DNA of 64,000 bases from an uncultured Anaeroplasmataceae bacterium (GCA_910579215.1 CAJTTN010000001.1:248001-312000); one strand, 5' to 3'. Positions 33,891-43,489 are shown, numbered from the stretch's first letter. Made by a program: numbers and translations. Notes: generated from the letters alone by a model not told the origin.

Positions 33891-35201
33891 TTACTTAATA
33901 CAGTAAATAGAATCCTTACCTGCAAATACAGATGTACCTAAAAATTCTCCACGACCATTTAGATCATCTTCAATACGCATTAATTGATTGTATTTAGCAA
34001 CACGATCTGTACGGCTTGCAGAGCCTGTCTTAATTTGACCAGCATTTAAGCCAACTACGATATCAGAAATAGTTGTATCTTCTGTTTCACCTGATCTATG
34101 GCTTACAATTGCAGTATAACCAGCACGCTTAGCCATTTCTATAGCATCAAAGGTTTCAGTTAAAGTACCAATTTGATTTACCTTAATAAGAATTGCATTT
34201 GCAACACCTAACTCAATACCCTTAGCTAAACGCTTAGTATTAGTAACAAATAAATCATCACCAACCAACTGAATCTTATGACCTAGCTTTTCAGTTAAAT
34301 ACTTCCAGCCACCCCAGTCATCTTCAGCAAGACCATCTTCAATTGTAATGATAGGGAACTTTTCAGTTAGAGGTACATAATACTTATCTACCATATCCTG
34401 AGCATTGAATTGTCCACCATCAGCCTTTAAGGTGTACATTCCTGTCTTTTCATCATAGAATTCAGATGCAGCAACATCGATACCTAAGCAAATATCCTTA
34501 CCTGGCTCATAGCCTGCAGCCTTAATTGCTTCTACAACGCGCTCAAATGCTTCAGTATTGCTACCTAGCTTAGGAGCATATCCACCCTCATCACCAACGC
34601 TAGTTGCATAGCCGTTAGCTTTTAAAATCTTCTTTAATGCATGGAATACCTCAGCTCCCATACGAACTGCTTCCTTGAAGGAAGGAGCACCAACTGGTAA
34701 AATCATGATTTCTTGGAAATCAATACAGAAATCAGCATGAGCACCACCATTTAGAATGTTCATCATTGGAAGTGGTAATTGCTTTGCATTAGATCCACCA
34801 AAATAATTATAAAGTGGCATTCCATAATAATCAGCAGCTGCACGAGCACAAGCCATAGATACACCTAAGGTTGCGTTTGCACCTAGGTTACCCTTATTGT
34901 CTGTACCGTCAATCTCTATCATTTTCTTATCGATAATGATTTGGTTTCTAACATCATAACCAATTAATTGTGGAGCAATTACTTCGTTAACATTAGCTAC
35001 TGCCTTAGTAGTACCTTTTCCTAGATAACGAGATTTATCTCCATCACGAAGCTCTAAAGCTTCATGTTCACCTGTAGAAGCACCAGATGGAACTAAAGCA
35101 CGTCCAAATGCACCACTTTCAGTGACAACTTCTACCTCTACTGTTGGATTTCCACGAGAGTCTAATACTTCTCTAGCATAAATGCTTTGAATAAATGGCA
35201 T
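33891..35201 (-). CDS. eno: Enolase (phosphopyruvate hydratase)
   Basis: Interconverts 2-phosphoglycerate and phosphoenolpyruvate in glycolysis; cytosolic, Mg-dependent. The 436-residue protein is full length with AREVLDSRGNPTVEVEV at the start, GDEGGYAP, metal ligands in DVAASEFYD, EDGLAEDDW and GDDLFVTN, catalytic lysine in ILIKVNQIGT, and SHRSGETED. Together with gpmI nearby (36276-37799) it covers the lower glycolytic steps, though the two are separate transcripts. Confidence 0.99.
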   Translation of the reverse strand: MPFIQSIYAREVLDSRGNPTVEVEVVTESGAFGRALVPSGASTGEHEALELRDGDKSRYLGKGTTKAVANVNEVIAPQLIGYDVRNQIIIDKKMIEIDGTDNKGNLGANATLGVSMACARAAADYYGMPLYNYFGGSNAKQLPLPMMNILNGGAHADFCIDFQEIMILPVGAPSFKEAVRMGAEVFHALKKILKANGYATSVGDEGGYAPKLGSNTEAFERVVEAIKAAGYEPGKDICLGIDVAASEFYDEKTGMYTLKADGGQFNAQDMVDKYYVPLTEKFPIITIEDGLAEDDWGGWKYLTEKLGHKIQLVGDDLFVTNTKRLAKGIELGVANAILIKVNQIGTLTETFDAIEMAKRAGYTAIVSHRSGETEDTTISDIVVGLNAGQIKTGSASRTDRVAKYNQLMRIEDDLNGRGEFLGTSVFAGKDSIYCIK

Positions 35202-35351
35202 AAAAATTTACATCTCCTTAAGAATATTTTTTATAGTATTTTTCTACCATTAGATATTATACAATATTTTCTATTGATTTTCCTAGTATAATAATTTTCA
35301 TTTTGAAAGAAAACGTTTTACACTTTCCAATTTTATCAAATCCTATAGCTA

Positions 35352-35984
35352 TTAAATCATATCATAAAGGCTTTTTAATCTTTTATGAATTAGCATAGTA
35401 AATAAAACTACGATTCCTGATAACAACAAATTAAATGGAATAACGGCTAAAAATATATAGCAGGTCATAAAAGTATCTTTTGTTGCCTCAATTTTACCAA
35501 AGGATATCAATTGAAAGGCAGAGTTTGACATACCAACCAATGGAGTCATATCTCCTTTAAAATAAAGATGAGTAAACCAAGGTATATTAATAAACATATT
35601 TGAAAGAATTGCCATAAAAACCCATGAAACCATTACAGTTGAAAAAGCAATAAGAGTTTTGTGCTTGTTATCTAATTTATGATATATAAGACCTGCAGGG
35701 ATTACGACAGCTAAGCCATTGAGTACATCTGCTACCTCTCCAACATACATTGTACCTGTTCCAGGAGGCAAAATCCATTTTAGAAGACAACGAATAATGA
35801 CACAAGCACAAGCATCCCATGGTCCAAGCATAAATGCACAAATTAAAATTGGAATCATCGAAAAATTTATATCCAAAAACGAAGGAAAAATAGGTAATGG
35901 AAATTTAACATAACAATATAATAAAGTAGATATAGTAGCAAATATAGCTACAAATGATATTCGTTTGATCGCATTTTTTTTCAT
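35352..35984 (-). CDS. ribU: Riboflavin ECF transporter S component RibU
   Basis: A 210-residue membrane protein with six helices and RibU signatures: KFPLPIFPSFLDINFSMIPIL, a GPWDACACVIIRCLLKW segment and YVGEVADVLNGLAVVIPAGL. RibU binds riboflavin outside and works with the shared EcfT and two ATPases, which are not in the window. The FMN riboswitch directly upstream confirms the vitamin assignment. Confidence 0.94.
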   Translation of the reverse strand: MKKNAIKRISFVAIFATISTLLYCYVKFPLPIFPSFLDINFSMIPILICAFMLGPWDACACVIIRCLLKWILPPGTGTMYVGEVADVLNGLAVVIPAGLIYHKLDNKHKTLIAFSTVMVSWVFMAILSNMFINIPWFTHLYFKGDMTPLVGMSNSAFQLISFGKIEATKDTFMTCYIFLAVIPFNLLLSGIVVLFTMLIHKRLKSLYDMI

Positions 35985-36012
35985 AAATTACTCCTTATTT
36001 TTAAAAAATAAA

Positions 36013-36035
36013 ATCCCTAAAAATACTTTAGGGAT
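36013..36035 (-). terminator. FMN riboswitch expression-platform terminator
   Basis: Perfect 9-base arms ATCCCTAAA/TTTAGGGAT between aptamer and ribU, followed on the minus strand by a T-rich tract, indicating transcription attenuation when FMN is bound. Confidence 0.85.
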
Positions 36036-36049
36036 ACGAAAAAACAAAA

Positions 36050-36165
36050 AATTCCTTTACTTCTCACATCCAGACTCTACTGTCGGTATAGGAATTTCAC
36101 CTATTCATGCCTAAGCTCGCGGACTTTACCGCCGGTATGGAATTTCACCAAACCCCGAAGTATTT
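36050..36165 (-). promoter_or_regulatory. FMN riboswitch (RFN element)
   Basis: The minus strand shows the conserved RFN blocks in order: CTTCGGGGTTTGGTGAAATT, CCGGCGGTAAAGTCCGCGAGC, GGTGAAATTCC, ACCGACAGTAGAGTCTGGAT and GAGA. FMN binding would favour the terminator at 36013-36035 and reduce riboflavin uptake by RibU. Confidence 0.96.
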
Positions 36166-36275
36166 ATACTATTTTATTTATTTAATTCTATCATACAAAT
36201 ATATTCTTGTCAAACTCAACGAATAAAAACAACGGAGAGTTGAATCCTTTAGACAAGAAATGAATGTTTAATTCA

Positions 36276-37799
36276 TTATTTTACAATTAAAGATTTTGAT
36301 GTCATTTCTACTGGTACTTCTACACCAAGCAACTCCAATAGAGTTGGAGCAATATCTGATAAAATACCATCTCTTATTTTTATAGATTTATCTGTTATAA
36401 CAACTGGTACAAGATTTGTTGTATGAGCTGTAAACGGCTTACCATCTACATCTAATAGCTTTTCTGCATTTCCATGATCTGCTGTTATTAACGCTACTCC
36501 ACCAACCTCATCTAAGGCTTGAACGCATCTTCCAACACAGGTATCTACAGCTTCCACAGCCTTAATTGCTGCTGGTATTACTCCTGTATGTCCAACCATA
36601 TCACAGTTAGCAAAATTTAAAATGATAGTATCATATTTTTTACTATGTATTGCATCTACAACCTTATCACATACTTCATATGCACTCATTTGTGGCTGCA
36701 AATCATAGGTCGCTACCTTAGGGGAGTTTACTAAAATACGATCTGCTCCTTCGATTTCGCGGTCTGCTCCACCATCAAAGAAAAAAGTCACATGAGCATA
36801 TTTCTCAGTTTCAGCAATACGTAACTGCTTAAGTCCAGCTTTAGAAACTACATCACCGAATAAATTATCTAATTTTTGTAAACCAAAGGCTAAAGGTCCC
36901 TTCACTGTATCTGCATATTTCATCATAGAAACATAGAAGACATTCTTAGGGGCATGAGATAAATCCATGCGATATGGTTTTTCTGCATTATAAACTATAC
37001 CCTCTGGGTTAGATAAACATGTAGAGATTTGAATTGCACGGTCAGGTCTAAAGTTGGCAAATACGATTGAATCACCATCTTCTACCATTCCATCCTTAGC
37101 ACTCACAAAAGGTACCATGAATTCATCTGTAACTCCCTTAGCATAAGAAGCTTCAATTCCAGCAAAAGGATCAGCAAAATATTCTCCCTTTGCTATAGTC
37201 ATTGCATCATAGGCTACCTGAATACGGTCGTAATTTTTATCACGATCCATACCATAATATCTACCTCCAACAGTTGCAACTGTAACATGGCCTTCCTCAA
37301 CTATTTTCTTTAAATAGATACCTGCACTTTTAGGTGCAACATCTCTACCATCCAAAAATGCATGATAGTACACTTTTTCTAATCCTAATTTATGAGCAAG
37401 CTTTGCAATAGCAATAATGTGAGATGTATGAGAATGTACTCCGCCGTCACTACAAAGTCCAAAGATATGAAACTTCTTATTGTTATTTTTTGCTCTATTG
37501 ATAGCTTCTACAATCGCTTCATTTTGATTGAACTCTCCTGTTTTAATAGAATTATTGATACGAGACAAAGATTGCCAAACAATTCTACCAGCACCTATAT
37601 TCATATGACCTACTTCAGAATTTCCCATTTGTCCTTCTGGTAAACCTACAGCTTCTCCACTGGCATCTAAAGTTTTTGTATCATATTCGTTAAAAATACG
37701 ATCCAAATTTGGATGTTTTGCAAGGCTAACTGCATTTCCATTTCCTGAGGCAGCAAGTCCATATCCATCCATTATTATTAACATAACTGGTTTTTTCAT
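36276..37799 (-). CDS. gpmI: 2,3-bisphosphoglycerate-independent phosphoglycerate mutase
   Basis: Interconverts 3- and 2-phosphoglycerate with two Mn ions and a phosphoserine intermediate. The 507-residue protein is full length: MDGYG metal site with Asp11, catalytic Ser61 in MGNSEVGHMNIGAGR, DGRDVAPKSA, VGGRYYGMDRD, and the C-terminal metal block NCDMVGHTG and ITADHGNAE. It is a single gene upstream of ribU in direction, with no shared regulation visible. Confidence 0.98.
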   Translation of the reverse strand: MKKPVMLIIMDGYGLAASGNGNAVSLAKHPNLDRIFNEYDTKTLDASGEAVGLPEGQMGNSEVGHMNIGAGRIVWQSLSRINNSIKTGEFNQNEAIVEAINRAKNNNKKFHIFGLCSDGGVHSHTSHIIAIAKLAHKLGLEKVYYHAFLDGRDVAPKSAGIYLKKIVEEGHVTVATVGGRYYGMDRDKNYDRIQVAYDAMTIAKGEYFADPFAGIEASYAKGVTDEFMVPFVSAKDGMVEDGDSIVFANFRPDRAIQISTCLSNPEGIVYNAEKPYRMDLSHAPKNVFYVSMMKYADTVKGPLAFGLQKLDNLFGDVVSKAGLKQLRIAETEKYAHVTFFFDGGADREIEGADRILVNSPKVATYDLQPQMSAYEVCDKVVDAIHSKKYDTIILNFANCDMVGHTGVIPAAIKAVEAVDTCVGRCVQALDEVGGVALITADHGNAEKLLDVDGKPFTAHTTNLVPVVITDKSIKIRDGILSDIAPTLLELLGVEVPVEMTSKSLIVK

Positions 37800-37985
37800 A
37801 ATTACACTCCTTAATTCTAAACAATATTATAACGCAAATGAATAAAAAGTTCCATATTTTTTTATTTGTTCTTTTATTATTATTTTTTAAACCACAATAT
37901 TTCAGAACCACTTTTTTTCTTTTAAAATCTTACATACATTAGATTTTATATATGAATCTAAGGAAAAAAACATAAAATATAGGGA

Positions 37986-39458
37986 TTAAAGTTGAGATTT
38001 TTTTATTGCTTTATTCCACCCATTTAATAGCTTTATTCTATCTTCACTTTTCATATTACATGAATAAATTTTGTCAACTAAATTGACTTGCTTAATATCC
38101 TCAAGAGTTTTATATATATTTTGTTGTAAAGCAACCAAATAAAATGCACCCAAAGCTGTAACCTCTTTATTGATAGGGGAGAGAATAGAAACATTAGAGA
38201 TATTGGCTTGGAATTCCATTAAAAATGAATTTTCTGAGGCTCCACCGTCAACTTTAAAACAAGGAATGGATTGATTTACATCCTTACACATAGCATTAGT
38301 AACATCATTAACTTGATAGGCAATTGCCTCTAAAGCCGCTCTAGCAATATGAGCCCTATTTGTTCCTCTAGTAATTCCAGTAAGTAAGCCCTCTGCTTCA
38401 AAATTCCAATAAGGGGCTCCTAGTCCAACAAATGCTGGTACTAAGTATACTCCATTTGTATTTGATACGCTTCTAGCTAGTGCCTCAGAATCTGAAGCTT
38501 TAGAAATAATTTTCAGTTCATCTCTTAGCCATTGTATTACAGCTCCACCAACAAATACACTTCCTTCTAAAACATAAGATGGCATCTGATTTGTTTGACA
38601 TCCTAAAGAGGTGACTAATCCATTTTTAGAAACTAATGCTTCTTCCTTTGTATTCATTAATAAAAAGCATCCCGTACCATAGGTCACCTTTAAATCTCCT
38701 TTTTCAAAACAGCATTGGCCAAAAAGAGCAGATTGTTGGTCCCCTGCAACTCCACATATTGGAATTTCAAAGCCTAAGATTTCTGCATCTGTCATACCGT
38801 AGTAATGACTGGATGGACAAACCTCTGGCAATATTTCCTTAGGTACTTGAAATAAATTACATAAATAGTCATCCCAAACTAAATGATGAATGTTAAAAAG
38901 CATGGTTCTAGAAGCATTTGTATAATCTGTCTTGTAAATTTTTCCACCTGATAATTGCCACATTAAGTAAGTATCAATTGTTCCTACCAAAAGTCTTTTT
39001 TCCTGTAATAGCTCCCTTGCTTTAGGAATGTTATTTAAAATCCACTCTATCTTACTCGCAGAAAAATAGGAGTCCAATTTTAAACCCGTTCTTTTCAATA
39101 TTTCTTCAGCATAGCCCTTTAACTCTATACAACGCTCCATTGTTCTTCTACATTGCCACACAATAGCGTTATAAAAAGGCTCTCCTGTAAGCTTATCCCA
39201 CATAACTACAGTTTCTCTTTGATTCGTAATTCCCATTCCGATTAACTCTGAATTTTTTACTCTAGCTTCTGTAAGTGCAGTTGAAATCACACTTCTAACA
39301 CTAGAAAGTATATCTATTGGATCATGCTCTACATATCCAGGCTGAGGATAAATTTGGCGAAACTCTTGTTGTGCTTTGCCAACAACTTCTCCTCTAACAT
39401 TATAAATAATTGCTCTACTAGAGGTAGTCCCCTGATCTATGACAACAATATATTTCAT
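37986..39458 (-). CDS. glpK: Glycerol kinase
   Basis: Phosphorylates glycerol to glycerol 3-phosphate. About 490 residues with MKYIVVIDQGTTSSRAIIY at the N-terminus, the substrate loop GITNQRETVVMWD, GVAGDQQSALFGQ and GLGAPYW. ATG at 39458 has GGAG six bases before it and is preferred to the frame start six codons upstream. The His of the PTS phosphorylation loop (as in Enterococcus) is not obvious to me. No glpF or glpD beside it; the product feeds PlsY-dependent lipid synthesis. Confidence 0.97.
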   Translation of the reverse strand: MKYIVVIDQGTTSSRAIIYNVRGEVVGKAQQEFRQIYPQPGYVEHDPIDILSSVRSVISTALTEARVKNSELIGMGITNQRETVVMWDKLTGEPFYNAIVWQCRRTMERCIELKGYAEEILKRTGLKLDSYFSASKIEWILNNIPKARELLQEKRLLVGTIDTYLMWQLSGGKIYKTDYTNASRTMLFNIHHLVWDDYLCNLFQVPKEILPEVCPSSHYYGMTDAEILGFEIPICGVAGDQQSALFGQCCFEKGDLKVTYGTGCFLLMNTKEEALVSKNGLVTSLGCQTNQMPSYVLEGSVFVGGAVIQWLRDELKIISKASDSEALARSVSNTNGVYLVPAFVGLGAPYWNFEAEGLLTGITRGTNRAHIARAALEAIAYQVNDVTNAMCKDVNQSIPCFKVDGGASENSFLMEFQANISNVSILSPINKEVTALGAFYLVALQQNIYKTLEDIKQVNLVDKIYSCNMKSEDRIKLLNGWNKAIKKSQL

Positions 39459-39536
39459 CTTAAACTCCATTTTCAAGTAATATAGTACTTCTTCTTATTT
39501 TTTATTATAGTATTTAACCCCTCATCTGTCAATGAA

Positions 39537-39566
39537 AAATCCCCTTAGAAGCTCTAAAGGGATTTT
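39537..39566 (-). terminator. Terminator of the rplU-obgE-DUF1294 run
   Basis: Inverted repeat AAATCCCC.../...GGGATTT (39537-39566) after the DUF1294 gene, with Ts beyond on the minus strand. Confidence 0.75.
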
Positions 39567-39834
39567 ATAATAAAATGGCAAGACTAATAAAAATAGAGGC
39601 TTGAACAATCAAGGCTAAAACATTATTTAAAGGAAAATACCAATGCTGTGTCTTATGTCTAACTGTGTAAATACCCATAAAACCACCAAGTCCACCCATT
39701 ACCCATGGTAAAATTAAAAGTACACTTTCTTTTGTACGCCATAGTCCCTTTTTTGCTCTAACCTTATCATTCTTATAAAAAATTACAGTTATGATTGACA
39801 TAACAATTTCTATGATCGCTAAAATTGTAAGCAA
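39565..39834 (-). CDS. DUF1294 small membrane protein
   Basis: About 89 residues with three membrane helices and the DUF1294 core: FYKNDKVRAKKGLWRTKESVLL, then GGLGGFMGIYTVRHKTQHWYF. Function unknown. The start is uncertain. I chose TTG at 39834, 11 bases after the obgE stop, because it aligns with family N-termini and follows AAGGAG, though at only three bases. The frame stays open to a GTG at 39903 inside obgE. Likely translated with obgE. Confidence 0.72.
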   Translation of the reverse strand: MLTILAIIEIVMSIITVIFYKNDKVRAKKGLWRTKESVLLILPWVMGGLGGFMGIYTVRHKTQHWYFPLNNVLALIVQASIFISLAILL

Positions 39835-39844
39835 AAGCTCCTTA

Positions 39845-41119
39845 CTAGTCAACGAATTCAAACTCAAAATCAAAGATGCGAACTGTATCTCCATTTTGAA
39901 CACCTAGCCTTCTTAAGGAATCGTCCAAGCCATAGGTTCTTAGCTGTCTTGCAAAACGCATACGACCATAATCGGAATCAAAATCAGTCATATCAAATAA
40001 ACGCTTCAGCTTTGTACCTGTAACATTGTAAACGCCATCCTTTTGTTTTTCAATTGTAAAAAAAGGCTCCTCTTCCTTTAAACCATATTCAACTTCAGCA
40101 ATTTCTTCATCCTCAAATAAAGAGAACTCAGGAGTAATAGCCAAAGTATCAGCAATCTTATATAATAGCTCATCTAAATTTTGCTTTGTATATGCAGAAA
40201 TTTCATAAACTGGTAAATTTACCTTTTGTTTAAATTCCTCCAAGTTCTTTTTAGCGGACGGAATATCCATTTTATTAGCTACAATTAGCATAGGACGCTT
40301 TAGTAGATTCATTTTGTAGCTTTCTAATTCCTTATTAATAATCAAGTAATCCTCATATGGATCTCGACCATCCATGCCTGCCATATCAATGATATGAACA
40401 ATAACTCTACAACGCTCTATATGTCTTAAAAATTGTAAACCTAATCCTGCTCCTTGATGAGCTCCTTCAATAATTCCAGGTAAATCTGCCATAACAAAGC
40501 TTCTTCCATCTGGAACTTCAACCATTCCTAAATTAGGAACTAGGGTTGTAAAATGATATGCTGCAATCTTTGGTCTTGCCTTTGAAACGGCAGCAATCAA
40601 TGTGGATTTACCTACACTAGGGAAACCAACAAGTCCACAATCTGCAAGAACCTTAAGTTCACAACGTATTCTTCTTTTCTGTCCTGGTTCTCCTTTTTCA
40701 CAGAAATCTGGACATTTCAATGTTCCAGTAGCAAAAGCCATATTTCCTCTACCACCACGTCCACCTTTACATACTACAACCTGTTGTTGGTGCTGTGTAA
40801 CATCACCAATTACTCGATTTGTATCCTCATCAAATATAATTGTTCCTACAGGAACCTTCACGAGAGTATCTAAAGCATTTGCACCTGTCATACCCTTATG
40901 ACGCCCCTTTTCTCCTGGAGTACCTTTAAGAACCTTATTATATCTTAAATCTAATAGTGTGGAAAGTCCTTCATCACCAACAAATATTATCGAACCACCT
41001 TGTCCGCCTGAACCACCAAAGGGACCTCCCTTTTCTACTTTAAGTTCTCTACGGTAGGCAACGATACCATCACCACCACTACCTGCCTCTAATTCCATTT
41101 TAACTAAATCTACAAACAT
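39845..41119 (-). CDS. obgE: GTPase Obg
   Basis: Obg/CgtA is an essential GTPase tied to 50S assembly, (p)ppGpp and, in Bacillus, sporulation initiation. The 424-residue protein has the glycine-rich Obg fold (residues 1-158, GGSGGQGGSIIF), the G domain with GFPSVGKST, switch DLPGIIEGAHQGAGLG and NKMD, and the C-terminal OCT domain ending DTVRIFDFEFEFVD. It follows rpmA with a hairpin between them; spo0B, which lies here in Bacillus, is absent. Confidence 0.98.
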   Translation of the reverse strand: MFVDLVKMELEAGSGGDGIVAYRRELKVEKGGPFGGSGGQGGSIIFVGDEGLSTLLDLRYNKVLKGTPGEKGRHKGMTGANALDTLVKVPVGTIIFDEDTNRVIGDVTQHQQQVVVCKGGRGGRGNMAFATGTLKCPDFCEKGEPGQKRRIRCELKVLADCGLVGFPSVGKSTLIAAVSKARPKIAAYHFTTLVPNLGMVEVPDGRSFVMADLPGIIEGAHQGAGLGLQFLRHIERCRVIVHIIDMAGMDGRDPYEDYLIINKELESYKMNLLKRPMLIVANKMDIPSAKKNLEEFKQKVNLPVYEISAYTKQNLDELLYKIADTLAITPEFSLFEDEEIAEVEYGLKEEEPFFTIEKQKDGVYNVTGTKLKRLFDMTDFDSDYGRMRFARQLRTYGLDDSLRRLGVQNGDTVRIFDFEFEFVD

Positions 41120-41146
41120 GCTTCTTTTACCTCCTTTATATTTTAA

Positions 41147-41171
41147 AAGGTGCCCATTTTAAGGGCACCTT
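41147..41171 (-). terminator. Terminator-like hairpin between rpmA and obgE
   Basis: Perfect arms AAGGTGCCC/GGGCACCTT with a short T tract on the minus strand, 28 bases before obgE. Probably a partial terminator lowering obgE relative to the ribosomal genes. Confidence 0.7.
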
Positions 41172-41184
41172 ATACATTTAATAT

Positions 41185-41466
41185 TTAAGCGATTGGGTAA
41201 ACAGAAACCTGCTTCTTGTCGCGACCCTTACGTTCAAAACGTACAACACCTGCTACTTTTGTATATAAGGTATCATCGCCACCACGTCCAACATTATTTC
41301 CTGGAAATATTTTAGTACCTCTTTGACGATATAAAATTGAACCTGCAGTTACATATTGTCCGTCACTAGCCTTTGCGCCTAAACGCTTTGCTTCTGAATC
41401 ACGGCCGTTCTTAGTAGAACCAACACCCTTTTTAGATGCGAATAATTGTAAATTAAGCTTTAGCAT
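41185..41466 (-). CDS. rpmA: 50S ribosomal protein L27
   Basis: A 93-residue L27 near the peptidyl-transferase centre. It has the Firmicutes N-terminal extension MLKLNLQLFASKKG, which must be removed by the protease Prp (cleavage expected between Phe9 and Ala10) to expose the functional N-terminus; the prp gene lies immediately upstream. The body KKGVGSTKNGRDSEAKRLG is canonical. Confidence 0.98.
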   Translation of the reverse strand: MLKLNLQLFASKKGVGSTKNGRDSEAKRLGAKASDGQYVTAGSILYRQRGTKIFPGNNVGRGGDDTLYTKVAGVVRFERKGRDKKQVSVYPIA

Positions 41467-41478
41467 AAAAGAATCCTC

Positions 41479-41787
41479 CTAGTTAATAAATTTTAAATTT
41501 TTCGGATATTGCTTAGATATTTCCTCTAAAGTATATTCCAAATTTTCAAAAACTGCATTTGCAGTCAAATCTGAAGTCTTAATTTGTAAACGGAAATATC
41601 CTTCCTCGCAAACTAAATCCATTATGTTGTAACCTAAATTGAGCTTTTCGATTAAGTTTGCTGTAAAAATTAAAGCTGTAGAAATACTTGCACAAACGAT
41701 ATCTTTTCCATATATATCATAATCAGAATGTCCTTGTACCTCTAGCAAAGCCTCTTGTCCTTTTCGTTTAATACGATAAGTAGTCAT
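41479..41787 (-). CDS. prp: Ribosomal-processing cysteine protease Prp
   Basis: A 102-residue YsxB/Prp protease that trims the L27 leader peptide. Catalytic His20 in VQGHSDYDIYGKDIVCAS and Cys32 are visible with the family spacing. It sits between rplU (2 bases) and rpmA (12 bases), its invariant place in Firmicutes, and the matching cleavable leader is present in the adjoining L27. Confidence 0.95.
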   Translation of the reverse strand: MTTYRIKRKGQEALLEVQGHSDYDIYGKDIVCASISTALIFTANLIEKLNLGYNIMDLVCEEGYFRLQIKTSDLTANAVFENLEYTLEEISKQYPKNLKFIN

Positions 41788-41789
41788 AA

Positions 41790-42098
41790 TTAAGCGTTAA
41801 TAGCTTCAACAACTAACTTAGTAAAAGATTGACGATGACCTTTTTTAGTCTTTGAATGTTTTTTAGGACGATACTTGAAAATAATTAATTTCTTTCCACG
41901 TCCCTGCTTTTCACACTTTGCAGTCACAGTAGCACCTTTTACATATGGAGTACCAACTAAAGTCTTTTCTCCAGATACATATAATACCTTATCAAAAGTA
42001 TAGGTTTCGCCTTCAGCAACCTCTAGCTTTTCAACATAAATTGCTTCGCCAACCTCTACTTGTACTTGCTTACCGCCAGTTTCTATTATTGCATACAT
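41790..42098 (-). CDS. rplU: 50S ribosomal protein L21
   Basis: A 102-residue L21: starts MYAIIETGGKQVQVEVGEAI, with VLYVSGEKTLVGTPYVKGATV in the middle and the basic C-terminus FKYRPKKHSKTKKGHRQSFTKL. First gene of rplU-prp-rpmA. A structured leader with its own promoter lies upstream. Confidence 0.98.
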   Translation of the reverse strand: MYAIIETGGKQVQVEVGEAIYVEKLEVAEGETYTFDKVLYVSGEKTLVGTPYVKGATVTAKCEKQGRGKKLIIFKYRPKKHSKTKKGHRQSFTKLVVEAINA

Positions 42099-42104
42099 GT
42101 CATA

Positions 42105-42190
42105 TTACCTCCTATTAAAATTTTTAAGACACACTATTAAGGTAGATATTCTATCCTTTGATACCTTTTCTATGTGGTGCATGTTACAAC
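42105..42190 (-). promoter_or_regulatory. Probable ribosomal protein L21 leader
   Basis: The 5' untranslated region forms a stem (plus 42139-42144 AAGGTA with 42162-42167 TACCTT) inside a second helix pairing CACA with TGTG. Position and size match the L21 leaders of Firmicutes, which bind L21 for autoregulation. I did not verify the consensus base by base. Confidence 0.6.
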
Positions 42191-42196
42191 ATTATA

Positions 42197-42225
42197 ATGA
42201 TATATCATTTTTAATAAATAGTCAA
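42197..42225 (-). promoter_or_regulatory. rplU operon promoter
   Basis: Minus strand TTGACT (plus 42220-42225), 17 bases, TATCAT (plus 42197-42202). Confidence 0.65.
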
Positions 42226-42254
42226 GATTTAATAATTATTTTCTAAAAAACTTT

Positions 42255-43472
42255 TTATTTTCTTTTAAATAACAGCTTAGCATTATATATAGGATCTCTA
42301 TAGGTAGCATTTATGTAGATGCCTGTCTCATCCTCTGTTACTGCCTCTGGTCCCTGTTTATGATGTCTAAATAATATCGTTCCTTCCTTTTCTAATCCAT
42401 CATTTAAAAATGGGACATAAGCTTCTAAGGTATCTGGATTGTATAGTACTGTATATACCCATGTTCCTGCTTCTGTGAAAACTCGATCATCAATTATTGC
42501 TGTATAATGATTATATACATATAAAGGAATAGAGGAATCCGTTAAACCCAAATTTATAAATACAGTATTGAAAGTTGTACTAAGCGTAATTGAATGCTCC
42601 CTTGTTTCTCCTGTGATACTACTTAATCTTGGGCAGTTATAAAAGTAAGACTTTCTAATTCCTCCTAAACCATAGCATATTTCTGGAAATGGATAGCCAT
42701 CATTTAAAAAGAAATGAAAGTTCTCAATCTTTTCTAGCATTGGTAAATTATATAAGGAACAATCCATAGTTGGTGATATCTTATTGATGTATTCTAAGTT
42801 CTCACAATTAGAAACTCCCATAGACATAACACAGCCAAGTCCTGTGATTTCTTTCAAATTATTACAATGGCTTATCGCATAAGGATGAATTAATCTGAAA
42901 GTATTGGATTCTAGTGTAAGTGTAAGCATAGGGGCATTTTCAAAAGCTCTATATCCTATTTGAGAAACTCTTTTTCCATGTATTCTTTCTGGAATAACTA
43001 CATCCTTTGGCAAATTCTCTGTATATCCCTTGACAATGAAGGAGCCTTTTTCACACAACTCAATTTCAAAAAAATCTCCATCATAAAAGTAGGATGGAAC
43101 ATAGAAAGCGTAGGGAAGAGTAGGTGAGTATTTTGGGGAATGATACCCGGAAAAATCCCATTCCAAATCCAATATATTGGGATCATCTTTTAATGTTGGT
43201 TGATTCTTATAATCTGACATATCTAAGTAATAAGTACTATAAAAAGCCTTATAATCCTCTTCCTCTTTGAAGAAATATTTAATAGCCTCTTCTCCTTTTA
43301 AATTCCTTATATCGTTTAACATATCTAGATACTCATAGATTACGCCATTATAAATAACTATATCCCCTGTCTTAAATTCCTTTGGGGTATTAATATCTTC
43401 TTTCTCTTTCTTACAGGATACTATCGTTAATACATTTAAAATACCTAAAAATAACAATATTATTTTTTTCAT
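42255..43472 (-). CDS. Lipoprotein with BspA-like leucine-rich repeats
   Basis: A 405-residue lipoprotein: signal peptide ending in the lipobox IVSC (Cys20), then a region to ~residue 150 without known domain, and LRR_5-type repeats VIPERIHGKRVSQIGYRAFENAPML, LIHPYAISHCNNLKEI and MGVSNCENLEYI. The C-terminal part (VYTVLYNPDTLEAYVPFLND) is beta-rich. Surface-bound binding protein by analogy; ligand unknown. It is 17 bases after the secreted protein gene upstream, so the two are probably co-expressed. Confidence 0.8.
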   Translation of the reverse strand: MKKIILLFLGILNVLTIVSCKKEKEDINTPKEFKTGDIVIYNGVIYEYLDMLNDIRNLKGEEAIKYFFKEEEDYKAFYSTYYLDMSDYKNQPTLKDDPNILDLEWDFSGYHSPKYSPTLPYAFYVPSYFYDGDFFEIELCEKGSFIVKGYTENLPKDVVIPERIHGKRVSQIGYRAFENAPMLTLTLESNTFRLIHPYAISHCNNLKEITGLGCVMSMGVSNCENLEYINKISPTMDCSLYNLPMLEKIENFHFFLNDGYPFPEICYGLGGIRKSYFYNCPRLSSITGETREHSITLSTTFNTVFINLGLTDSSIPLYVYNHYTAIIDDRVFTEAGTWVYTVLYNPDTLEAYVPFLNDGLEKEGTILFRHHKQGPEAVTEDETGIYINATYRDPIYNAKLLFKRK

Positions 43473-43489
43473 TTCTCTTTTCCTCCCAA

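Noticed and set aside
37800..37985. Gap between gpmI and glpK as a possible RNA
   Set aside because: AT-rich without a convincing fold or terminator; nothing supportable.
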